Assembly (NCBI GenBank): GCA_036274595.1
Contig: DASUFL010000021.1
Span: forward strand, 1 to 64,000
Direction: 5' to 3'
DNA: 64,000 bases
Source of the DNA: WS-9 sp036274595
GTDB taxonomy: Bacteria; Eisenbacteria; RBG-16-71-46; SZUA-252
A model generated the notes under the pieces. That model had not been told where the DNA came from. It saw only the letters and a program-made list of their open reading frames with translations, and searched no databases. Shown one piece after another: positions 22,570-30,537 of this stretch. Position 1 is the first letter of the stretch, and each line of letters starts with the position of its first letter. The translations under genes and the position numbers were made by a program.

Positions 22570-24108
22570 TCACTCCCACTCGATCGTGGCGGGAGGCTTG
22601 CTGCTGACGTCGTACACGACGCGATTGACCCCTCGAACTTCGTTGACGATGCGCGACGAGACGCGCGCGAGGAACTCGTGCGGCAGCCGGGCCCAGTCGG
22701 CCGTCATCCCATCGCTCGAGGTGACCGCGCGGAGCGCGACCACCTGATCGTACGTCCGGCCGTCCCCCATCACGCCGACCGTCCGCACGGGGAGAAGGAC
22801 CGCGAAGGCCTGCCAGACCTTGTCGTACAGGTCCGCGCGGCGCAGCTCCGTGATGTAGATATCGTCCGCATGGCCGAGCGTCTCCACCGCTTCCTCGGTG
22901 ACCGGCCCCAAAATTCGCACCGCCAGGCCGGGCCCCGGGAAGGGGTGCCGGCCGAGAACGGAGGGGGGGAGACCCAGAAGAGATCCGAGGCTCCGGACCT
23001 CGTCCTTGAATAACTCCCGAAGGGGCTCCACCAGTTCCATCTTCATGTGGTCGGGCAGCCCGCCCACGTTGTGATGGGACTTGATCTTGGCCGAGGGCCC
23101 CCGGATGGACGTCGACTCGATGACGTCCGGGTAGAGGGTGCCCTGGGCCAGGAGCTCCGCTCCCCCCAATCGCTTGGCCTCGTCCTCGAACACCTCGATG
23201 AAGACCCGGCCGATCGTCTTCCGCTTGGCCTCGGGGTCCTCGATGCCCTTGAGGGCGTCCAGGAACCGCCGCCGGGCATCCACGGTCACGAGGTCGTCCC
23301 CGATCACGTGCCCCATCAGCTCCTGCACCTGGGCCGCCTCGTTCCTCCGGAGGAGCCCGTGGTCCACGAAGACCGCCCGGACCTGCCCCGGGATGGCCCG
23401 GTGGAGGAGGGCCGCGACGACCGACGAGTCCACGCCGCCGGAGAGCGCGCAGAGCACCCGTCGCTTCCCCACCTGGCGACGGATCCTGTCCATCTGCTCG
23501 TCCAGGACCTGCCCCATCGTCCAGTCGCCGGAGAAGCCGCAGACGTCGAAGAGGAAGTTCCGGTAGATGCGCATCCCCTGCTCCGTGTGCGCGACCTCGG
23601 GGTGGAACTGGACGACGTAGCGCTGGTGGTCGAGGTCTTCGGCCGCGGCGGCCAGCCCGCCCGTCGAGCGCGCCAGGAGCGTGAAGCCCGGCGGCAGCTC
23701 TTCGACGATGTCGCCATGGCTCGCCCAGATCCGGCTCTCGGCCGGCAAGCCGGCGAGGAGCGTCCCCGTGCGCTCCACCTGGAGCACGGCCTGCCCGTAC
23801 TCGCGGTGCTTGCTCGGATGGATGCGTCCGCCGAGGTCGCGCGCGAGGAGCTGCATGCCGTAGCAGACGCCGAGAATGGGGACTCCCTGCGCGAGCACCG
23901 CGGGGGCGAGCTGCGGCGCTCCCGGCTCGTCCACGCTCGAGGGACCGCCCGAGAGGATGATCCCTTTCGGGTTGAGCGACGCCAGCGTCATGGCGTCGAT
24001 ATCGGGTGCGCGGATCTCGGCGAAGACGCCCAGCTCGCGCGCGCGCCGCGCGATGAGCTGGGTGAACTGGGAACCGAAGTCGAGGATGAGCAGCCGTTCG
24101 TGGCTCAC
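22570..24108 (-). CDS. guaA: GMP synthase (glutamine-hydrolysing)
   Basis: GuaA converts XMP to GMP. The GTG at 24108 overlaps the upstream TGA (GTGA) after a run of six G, giving 512 residues, close to E. coli's 525. The glutaminase domain has nucleophile C82 (GVCYGMQLL) and H169/E171 (FHPEVAHTEQG). The ATP-pyrophosphatase loop is ALSGGVDSS at about 221-229. The C-terminal dimerisation domain ends in IEWE, typical of the family. It lies downstream of other purine genes on the same strand. Confidence 0.97.
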   Translation of the reverse strand: MSHERLLILDFGSQFTQLIARRARELGVFAEIRAPDIDAMTLASLNPKGIILSGGPSSVDEPGAPQLAPAVLAQGVPILGVCYGMQLLARDLGGRIHPSKHREYGQAVLQVERTGTLLAGLPAESRIWASHGDIVEELPPGFTLLARSTGGLAAAAEDLDHQRYVVQFHPEVAHTEQGMRIYRNFLFDVCGFSGDWTMGQVLDEQMDRIRRQVGKRRVLCALSGGVDSSVVAALLHRAIPGQVRAVFVDHGLLRRNEAAQVQELMGHVIGDDLVTVDARRRFLDALKGIEDPEAKRKTIGRVFIEVFEDEAKRLGGAELLAQGTLYPDVIESTSIRGPSAKIKSHHNVGGLPDHMKMELVEPLRELFKDEVRSLGSLLGLPPSVLGRHPFPGPGLAVRILGPVTEEAVETLGHADDIYITELRRADLYDKVWQAFAVLLPVRTVGVMGDGRTYDQVVALRAVTSSDGMTADWARLPHEFLARVSSRIVNEVRGVNRVVYDVSSKPPATIEWE

Positions 24109-24872
24109 GGACCCCCCGGCAGTTGAAAATCGAAGGGCAGCTCGTACCATGCCGCGACGGGAACTCCGTTCTTCCTCGCCGGTGTGAAGGTCCACACCTT
24201 GGCCGCTTCGATGGCCGGCTCGTCGAGGCCCATCACGCTCTGAATGACGAAGACATCCCGGACGTGCCCCTTCTCGTCGATGAGGACGTCGAGCACGACC
24301 CTCCCCGTGATTCGCGCGGTTCGAGCGAATTCGGGATACTCAGGCGGCGGAGCCGAGAGCGGCACCGGCCGCTGGTCGTAGACCACGTCACCATCGGGCA
24401 GGTGGGGAAGGCTGTCGCTGCGGGAGATGGCACGAACGTACAGGTCGACCCCGCCGTCCTCGAGCGCATAACCCATGTCCCCGTCTCGAAGGAGCAAAGT
24501 ATCGTGGCCGGAGAACTGGAACACGCGCTGCTTCCTGGCGGTCCCGGGATCGAACTCGATCCATGGATCGAGAGAGTCTCGACGAGCGGTTTGATAAACC
24601 TTGAACCGGCCCATCCGCGTCCTGGATCCCCCGTTCCTGATCTCGGTCAATCGGTAGGTCGAGTCGGGATTCAGACTGAGTTGACCGTCACGTCCTGGAC
24701 CCCGCGTGAACGCATCATTGGACTGCCACCTCCACGTTCCGAAGAGGCTGTCCGCATACACCTCTTCGATGGGCGCGGGGTGATCGATGGTGGCGCAGCC
24801 CGCGCCGGCCAAGATCCCGAGTCCCAGGACGGGTACGTAGTCGCGCAGCATCTGCCTCAGTGAAGAAAACAT
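24105..24872 (-). CDS. Lipoprotein-like protein: lipocalin-like domain plus TonB C-terminal domain
   Basis: The product has 255 residues from the ATG at 24872; an ATG at 24851 is possible. A short hydrophobic signal ends at LAGAGC, a weak lipobox. Residues about 40-165 look like a lipocalin-type barrel (FGTWRW..., L.L.PDSTYRL, GRFKVY, DTLLLRDG). The last 90 residues are a clear TonB_C domain: PEYPEFARTARITGRVVL, IDEKGHV and AIEAAKVWTFTPA. The usual TonB membrane anchor and Pro-rich linker are missing, so it is probably not a canonical energy transducer. It overlaps purH by 16 nt and guaA by 4 nt. Confidence 0.72.
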   Translation of the reverse strand: MFSSLRQMLRDYVPVLGLGILAGAGCATIDHPAPIEEVYADSLFGTWRWQSNDAFTRGPGRDGQLSLNPDSTYRLTEIRNGGSRTRMGRFKVYQTARRDSLDPWIEFDPGTARKQRVFQFSGHDTLLLRDGDMGYALEDGGVDLYVRAISRSDSLPHLPDGDVVYDQRPVPLSAPPPEYPEFARTARITGRVVLDVLIDEKGHVRDVFVIQSVMGLDEPAIEAAKVWTFTPARKNGVPVAAWYELPFDFQLPGGP

Positions 24873-26464
24873 CTCTCGCCTGTCGTCATCAGCACGATCC
24901 CCGCCCTGTCCGCGGCGGCGACGGATTCTCCGTCCCGCACCGAGCCTCCCGGATGCGCGATCGCCGCGATCCCCGCCTCGGCCGCGATCTCGACCGAGTC
25001 GGGGAACGGGAAGAACGCGTCCGAGCAGAGCACCGCCCCGCGCACGTCGTGTCCCGCCCGCTCCGCTTTCAACAAGGCGAGCCGCACCGCGTCCACACGC
25101 GAGGACTGCCCCGCCCCGATCCCGAGCGTTCGTCCGCCATGCGCGATCACGATGCCGTTCGAGATCGCGTGGCGCACCACGCGCCAGGCGAAGTGGAGAT
25201 CCTCGAGCTGCGCCGGACTGGGCGGCGTCGTCGACACGGCCCTCCATCCCTCGAGGCGCGGGGGCCCGGGCGCCGTCTCCGCGAGAAGGCCGCCCAGGAG
25301 GGTGCGCGCCGACAGACCCGACGACGCCCCGTCCCGCATCCAGGGGAGCGCCAGGATGATTAGATTCTTCCTGAGGGCCGCGAGCTTCTCCCCGTTTGCT
25401 TCCACCGACGGCGCGAGCACGATCTCGTAGAAGAACGAGCCGACCGCATCGAGCGCGGCGTCGTCGAGCGGGCGGTTCAAACCCAGGATCCCGCCGAACG
25501 CCGAGAGCTCGTCCCCCTGCCGCGCCCGCCCGATCGCCTCCGCCGCGGTGCCCGCCACGGCGGCGCCGGAGGGGTTGCGGTGCTTGATGACGACGGCCGC
25601 CGACTCGCTGAACTCGCGCAGCAAGCCGAGCGCCGCCTCCACGTCGAGGAGGTTGTTGAAGGAGAGCTTCTTCCCGCGCATCTGGCCGAGCCTGAGCCGG
25701 CCCCCGCCCTCGGGGAGGTACCAGGCCCCCTCCTGCCCCGGATTCTCGCCGTAGCGGAGCCGCTGCTCGAGCCGGAGCTGGAGGTCGATGGTCTCGGGGA
25801 GCGCCGCCGCGCCCTCGAGCGCGCCGGGCACACCGGCGGCCGGCGAGCGGGTCTCGCCCGGCGTGTCGCGCTCGGTGCCCGCGAGGTAGCGCGAGATCGC
25901 GGCGTCGTAGGATGCCGTGCGCTCGAACGCGCGCCGCGCGAACTTCCGAGCGATCGACGGCGGGACGCCTCCCTGGCGATCCATCGCCTCGAGCACGACG
26001 CCGTATTGATCGGGATCCACCACGACGACCACATGGCTGTGGTTCTTCGCCGCCGCGCGGATGAGCGCGGGACCGCCGATGTCGATCTGCTCGATCGCCT
26101 CGTCATCGGTCGTGGCCTCGGACGCGACCGTCTTCTCGAAGGGATAGAGGTTCACGACCACGAGATCGATCGAAACGATGCCGTGCTTGTGGCGGTCTTC
26201 CTCGTCCCGGCCAAGGCCGCGGCGGTAGAGGATCCCGCCGTGGATCGAGGGGTGGAGCGTCTTCACGCGCCCGTCGAAGAGCTCGGGGTACCCGGTCACC
26301 TCGGAGACGTCGCGCACGGTGATGCCCGCGCCCCGAAGCGCGAGCGCGGTGCCCCCCGTCGAGAGGATCTTCACGCCGTGGCGCGAGAGTCCGCGCGCGA
26401 AATCGACCAGACCGGTCTTGTCGGACGCGGAGAGCAGCGCCCGCCCGATCACGATGGCGCTCAC
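24857..26464 (-). CDS. purH: Bifunctional AICAR formyltransferase / IMP cyclohydrolase
   Basis: PurH performs the last two steps to IMP. The start is GTG at 26464, overlapping the purC stop (GTGA); the 535-residue length matches the family. The N-terminal cyclohydrolase begins RALLSASDKTGLVDFARGL and has STGGTA and GRVKTLHP. The transformylase has KHRNPSGAAV (usually KHxNPCG; Lys and His kept), IAHGGRTLGIG and IAHPGGSVRD. Neighbours upstream (purN-purC) and downstream (guaA) are also purine genes. Confidence 0.97.
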   Translation of the reverse strand: MSAIVIGRALLSASDKTGLVDFARGLSRHGVKILSTGGTALALRGAGITVRDVSEVTGYPELFDGRVKTLHPSIHGGILYRRGLGRDEEDRHKHGIVSIDLVVVNLYPFEKTVASEATTDDEAIEQIDIGGPALIRAAAKNHSHVVVVVDPDQYGVVLEAMDRQGGVPPSIARKFARRAFERTASYDAAISRYLAGTERDTPGETRSPAAGVPGALEGAAALPETIDLQLRLEQRLRYGENPGQEGAWYLPEGGGRLRLGQMRGKKLSFNNLLDVEAALGLLREFSESAAVVIKHRNPSGAAVAGTAAEAIGRARQGDELSAFGGILGLNRPLDDAALDAVGSFFYEIVLAPSVEANGEKLAALRKNLIILALPWMRDGASSGLSARTLLGGLLAETAPGPPRLEGWRAVSTTPPSPAQLEDLHFAWRVVRHAISNGIVIAHGGRTLGIGAGQSSRVDAVRLALLKAERAGHDVRGAVLCSDAFFPFPDSVEIAAEAGIAAIAHPGGSVRDGESVAAADRAGIVLMTTGERCFLH

Positions 26465-27945
26465 CGCGCGGCGCGCGCCCCCGTGATCATCGCGAAGGCT
26501 TCTTCGTAGCGCCGAGCCGTCTTCTCGATCACCTCGTCCGGCAGGCGAGGCGGCGGCGGATTGCGATCCCACTTGATGGAATCGAGATAGTCGCGGATCA
26601 CCTGCTTGTCGAAGCTGTCCTGCGCCACGCCTTCGGTGTAGCGGTCGATGGGCCAGTAGCGCGACGAATCGGGCGAGAGCGCCTCGTCGATCCAGACGAT
26701 CATCCCGTCCTTCTCGCCGAACTCGAACTTCGTGTCGGCGAGGATGAGTCCGATCGACTCCGCGTGCGCTGCGGCTGCCTTGTAGATCGCGATGCTCGTC
26801 GCGCGGAGCCTCTCCGCTGCGTCGCCCCCCACGATGGACGCCATGCGGTCGAAGTCGATGTTCTCGTCGTGCCCCTCCTGCTCCTTCGTCGCGGGAGTGA
26901 AGATCGGTTCGGGAAGCTTCGACGAGAGCTTGAGTCCCGGCGGGAGCTTCACCCCGCAGACCATGCCGCTCGCCTGGTATTCCTTCCACCCCGATCCCGC
27001 GAGATAGCCGCGCACGACACACTCGACGTCGTAGCGCTTGGCCTTCTTCACGAGCATGGACCGGCCGTCGAGCAGGGAGCGATGGGAGGCGAACGGCTCG
27101 GGAAAGCGCGCCACGTCCGTCGTGAGGTAGTGGCTCGGCACGATCGCCTCGAGCCGCTCGAACCAGAAGCGGGAGATCTGGGTGAGAACGCGCCCCTTCC
27201 CCGGGATCCCCTCGTTCAGGATCACGTCGTACGCCGACACGCGATCGGTCGCGACCAGGAGGAGCTGGGAGCCGAGATCGTAGAGATCGCGGACCTTTCC
27301 CCTGTAGTCGGGCGCGCGGCCCGGGATCACCACGTCGCGCAGCGCGCGATCGGCCGTCTTCATCGATTCCTCCTGAGTGAACGTTCGTATCGCGTCGACG
27401 TAGATCTCGTGTTCCAGCGGCAGCAGACGCTCCGCCAGGGAGTCCGCGGTCTCGCCCTTTCGAATCGGGAGCTCCGCCTGGAGTACCACGGGGCCCGAGT
27501 CCATGCCCGCATCCACGCGGTGCACGGTCGCTCCGGTCACCGCCACGCCCGCCTCGATCGCCTGCCGCTGCGCCTCCAGCCCTGGAAACCGCGGGAGGAG
27601 CGATGGGTGCACGTTGAGGATCGGGACGCCCGCCTGGTCGATCGTCTCCGCGCGCAGAAGGCGCATGAAACCGCAGAGGGCGATCAGCCCGGGACGGTCC
27701 CGGCGGATGATGCCTTGGAGCTCTTCTTCGGCTTCGGGAGCGAGCCGCGATCCGGGGCGCCACGGCGTGAGGACGGACGTGGGGATCGATCGCTCTCGGG
27801 CGTACTCGAGCGCGGGAGCGTCCTGCCGGTCGGAGACGACCCGCACGACCGCTGCCCGTAGCCGTCCGTCGCGCGTGGCCTCGATCAGATTCGCGACGTG
27901 GCTCCCCCGCCCGGAGGCGAGGAGCAGCAGCCGAAGGGGCTCCAT
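26461..27945 (-). CDS. purN-purC: PurN-PurC in-frame fusion: GAR transformylase plus SAICAR synthetase
   Basis: One uninterrupted frame of 494 residues (ATG 27945; a GTG at 27963 is possible) joins two purine enzymes. Residues 1-194 are PurN: SGRGSHVANL, and catalytic N111, H113 and D149 in NVHPSLLPRF and VDAGMDSGP. Residues 195-494 are a normal-length PurC of the 300-residue ADE1-like type: GKVRDLYDLG, DRVSAYDV, VVRGYLAGSGW, KEQEGHDENI and DEALSPDSSRYW. There is no stop codon between them. An AGGAGGA box sits 4 nt before an ATG at 27363, exactly where a free PurC would begin. Both a fusion protein and separate PurC may be made. The steps are not adjacent in the pathway. Confidence 0.92.
   Translation of the reverse strand: MEPLRLLLLASGRGSHVANLIEATRDGRLRAAVVRVVSDRQDAPALEYARERSIPTSVLTPWRPGSRLAPEAEEELQGIIRRDRPGLIALCGFMRLLRAETIDQAGVPILNVHPSLLPRFPGLEAQRQAIEAGVAVTGATVHRVDAGMDSGPVVLQAELPIRKGETADSLAERLLPLEHEIYVDAIRTFTQEESMKTADRALRDVVIPGRAPDYRGKVRDLYDLGSQLLLVATDRVSAYDVILNEGIPGKGRVLTQISRFWFERLEAIVPSHYLTTDVARFPEPFASHRSLLDGRSMLVKKAKRYDVECVVRGYLAGSGWKEYQASGMVCGVKLPPGLKLSSKLPEPIFTPATKEQEGHDENIDFDRMASIVGGDAAERLRATSIAIYKAAAAHAESIGLILADTKFEFGEKDGMIVWIDEALSPDSSRYWPIDRYTEGVAQDSFDKQVIRDYLDSIKWDRNPPPPRLPDEVIEKTARRYEEAFAMITGARAAR
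27361..27374 (-). promoter_or_regulatory. purC: Internal ribosome binding site and start of purC
   Basis: AGGAGGA (27368-27374, minus strand) followed by 4 nt and ATG (27361-27363) lies inside the open purN-purC frame. It encodes part of QEESM at residues 191-195. Its strength and position suggest that PurC (300 residues) is also translated independently. Confidence 0.6.
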
Positions 27946-27976
27946 CGACAATCGATACCACACTCGGGCGTCCGTC

Positions 27977-30478
27977 TCAAGGTTCTTCGCGTGAAGGGGT
28001 TACCGGCGCGCCGCGATTCCACGTCAGGCGCTCCGGAGCGGGGTGCGCGCGGGTCGAGATCCAGGCGCCGCCCGGCGCCAGCGTGAGCCGGATCGCCCCC
28101 TCCTGATCGGTACGGAGGACCTGGGCGCCCCATCGCTCGTAACGGCCCAGAACCGTCGGGTTGGGATGATGGAAGCGATTGTGCTCACCCGAGGAGACCA
28201 GGACCACCGAGGGATGGAGCTTCGCCACCCAGTCCTCGCCGCTCGAGGTCTTGCTCCCGTGATGGGGCGCCTTGACCACGTCGACCGGGCCGAGCCGCGG
28301 GAGGAGCGCTTCCTCCCCGTCGGTCTCGAGGTCCCCCGCGAAGAGCGCCGTCGCGCCGCCCACCTCGAGGATGGCTGCGAGCGAGGCGTCGTTCTCGTGG
28401 GGCCCGTCCGCGATTCCACGCTCGATCGTGAGCGAGGCTCCCCCGCCGAGCGCCAGTGTCGTGTCGCGCGCGACTCCGAGCGCGCGTCCGCCGCGACGTG
28501 CCAGCGCGCGCGAGAGCCCTCGCCTCCACGCGCCGCGGCGATCGCGTCCGTTCTCCCAAAGGGTGCCGATCCAGCCACGGCGGGCGAGCCACTCGAATCC
28601 GCCGAAGTGATCGAGATGCGCGTGCGAGAGGAGCGCGTTCGCGATCCGCCCCGCTCCCTCCGCGCGGAGCGCGGGCTCGATCACCGATTCGCCGGAGTCG
28701 CGCCGCTCGTCGCGCGGGCCCGCGTCGACGAGAAGGGATCCACCACCCGGAAGCGAGACCCACGTCGCGTCTCCCTGCCCGATGTCGAGCATCACGATCG
28801 CGGGCCCGGAAGGCGCGCGCCGTGGCGCCGGAACGAACGGGACGAGCGCGCCTACGAAGAGCGCCATGGCGGACCAGCGCGCCGCGGATGGGCGCGCCGT
28901 ACGGCCGCCGCGGCACGATTCGGCCGCGGCCCCCGCGAGCGCGAGGAAGAGCGCGCCGAGAGCGAGCGCATGGAGCGGCGCGACGCCGTGCACGAGCCAC
29001 GGATCGAGCGCCCGCGATCCGTGCGTGTTCAGCTCCAGCATCAGGAGGCCCGACGCCTCGAGCGCTCCCGCGGCGGCGTCGCGCAGGAGCGGCATGCCCG
29101 TCGCCGCGGCGCCGAGAAAGAGCACGCACTCGGCCATGAAGAGCGTGCAGAGCGGGATCACGACGAGATTGAGCCCGAGGCCCACCATGGGGATCGCGCC
29201 GAACATCGTCGACTGGACGCCCGCGGTTCCGATCGTGGCCCCGCCGCTCTGCACGAAGAGGGACCAGCCTCCCGCAGCGGCGCGCCGCGCGAGGCCGCGA
29301 AGCCCTCCGCCCGATGCACCGGCCTTCACCAAGCCGCCGAGCGGTCCGGCGGCGCCCAGCCCGAGCACGGCGAGGAACGAGAGCTGAAATCCGGGATCGA
29401 GCACCGATCGCGGATCGGCGAGGTGGAGCGCGAGCCCGGCGATGCCCCACGCGGTGAAGGGACGCACGACGACCCCGAGCAGGCGGCCGCATCGCGAGGA
29501 GGTCCAGAGGAGCGCGGAGCGGAGCGCCGACGCCGGCGCGCCCACGAGCGCGACGTAGCCCCAGAGCGCCGCCAGCTCGATCGCCGCGGTCGGAGCGGGC
29601 GGGAGCCGGAGCGTCCCCGCGAAGAGAGCGATGAAGCCCGCGAGGATGCAGACGTGGAGTCCCGAGATCGAGAGGATGTGGACCGTGCCGCCGTCGCGAA
29701 ACGAGTGCTGGATCGCCGGAGCGATGCCGGAGCGGTCGCCCAGGAGCATCCCGCGCGCGAGGGCCGCGACCGGACGGGAGAGCGACGCGGCGAACGCACG
29801 CGCGAGGCGGTCCCGGATGATCGCGCCCGGATCGGAGCCGCGCTCCGGCGGATCCGCGGGCGCCTCGATCGAGAGCGGATCGATCGTGACGGTGCCGGCG
29901 AGACCGAGCCGCTCGAGGGCGCGCCCGGGGGCGCTCGAGCCTGGATTGCGCGCGTCTTCCGGAGGGCGAAAATCGCCGCGCAGCCGGAGCCACAACCCCG
30001 GCAGCACCCACCGGGGCGGGATCGCGTCGTCCCGCCAGCGGACGGTGAGCTTCGCGCGGCACGGGGCCTCGCGGCTCCCCACGCGCACGCGGCGAGCTTC
30101 CACGACGAGGCTCGGAAACTCCGCGTCGGTCGCCGTCGTGTCGAGCACGCGCCCCTCGATCACGACGGGCGTTTCCGCGGGATGCACGGGGAGCGGCCAG
30201 ATGAGGGAATCGGCCTCCGCCCCGAGCGTCACGCCCGCCGCGATCAAGGAAGCCACGCCGAGAGCCGCTTCGAGCCGCGTCCACGGGGCGCGCCGGTATG
30301 GATGACCGCGCCACCCGATCCCGAGCGACAGCGCGCCGCACGCGAGCGCGGCCAGGAGGGCGGGCTCTTCGATGCGCGCCGGCACCGCCGCCCAGGTCGA
30401 AGCCAGGTGACCCAGCGCGATCAGGAACCAGAGAACGACCGGTGCGGGCCAGACGAAGTGAGGCCAGGAGGGACGCAT
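27977..30478 (-). CDS. comEC: ComEC/Rec2-type DNA uptake channel
   Basis: ComEC carries single-stranded DNA across the inner membrane during transformation. The 833-residue product has an N-terminal DUF4131-like region with transmembrane helices and an OB-like domain. The competence domain contains LLGDRSGIAPAIQHSF and HILSISGLHVCIL, then many helices. A C-terminal metallo-beta-lactamase domain has LDIGQGDA, SHAHLDHFGG and KAPHHGSKTS. The ATG at 30478 follows GAGGA by about 6 nt. It lies 59 nt after the PEGA protein gene and 13-31 nt before purN. No other competence genes are in the window. Confidence 0.93.
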   Translation of the reverse strand: MRPSWPHFVWPAPVVLWFLIALGHLASTWAAVPARIEEPALLAALACGALSLGIGWRGHPYRRAPWTRLEAALGVASLIAAGVTLGAEADSLIWPLPVHPAETPVVIEGRVLDTTATDAEFPSLVVEARRVRVGSREAPCRAKLTVRWRDDAIPPRWVLPGLWLRLRGDFRPPEDARNPGSSAPGRALERLGLAGTVTIDPLSIEAPADPPERGSDPGAIIRDRLARAFAASLSRPVAALARGMLLGDRSGIAPAIQHSFRDGGTVHILSISGLHVCILAGFIALFAGTLRLPPAPTAAIELAALWGYVALVGAPASALRSALLWTSSRCGRLLGVVVRPFTAWGIAGLALHLADPRSVLDPGFQLSFLAVLGLGAAGPLGGLVKAGASGGGLRGLARRAAAGGWSLFVQSGGATIGTAGVQSTMFGAIPMVGLGLNLVVIPLCTLFMAECVLFLGAAATGMPLLRDAAAGALEASGLLMLELNTHGSRALDPWLVHGVAPLHALALGALFLALAGAAAESCRGGRTARPSAARWSAMALFVGALVPFVPAPRRAPSGPAIVMLDIGQGDATWVSLPGGGSLLVDAGPRDERRDSGESVIEPALRAEGAGRIANALLSHAHLDHFGGFEWLARRGWIGTLWENGRDRRGAWRRGLSRALARRGGRALGVARDTTLALGGGASLTIERGIADGPHENDASLAAILEVGGATALFAGDLETDGEEALLPRLGPVDVVKAPHHGSKTSSGEDWVAKLHPSVVLVSSGEHNRFHHPNPTVLGRYERWGAQVLRTDQEGAIRLTLAPGGAWISTRAHPAPERLTWNRGAPVTPSREEP

Positions 30479-30537
30479 CGCGTCCTCGCAGCGGGGAGGT
30501 CCAATCGAGCGCGGCGAGGAGGGGCCGCGCTTTGGGA

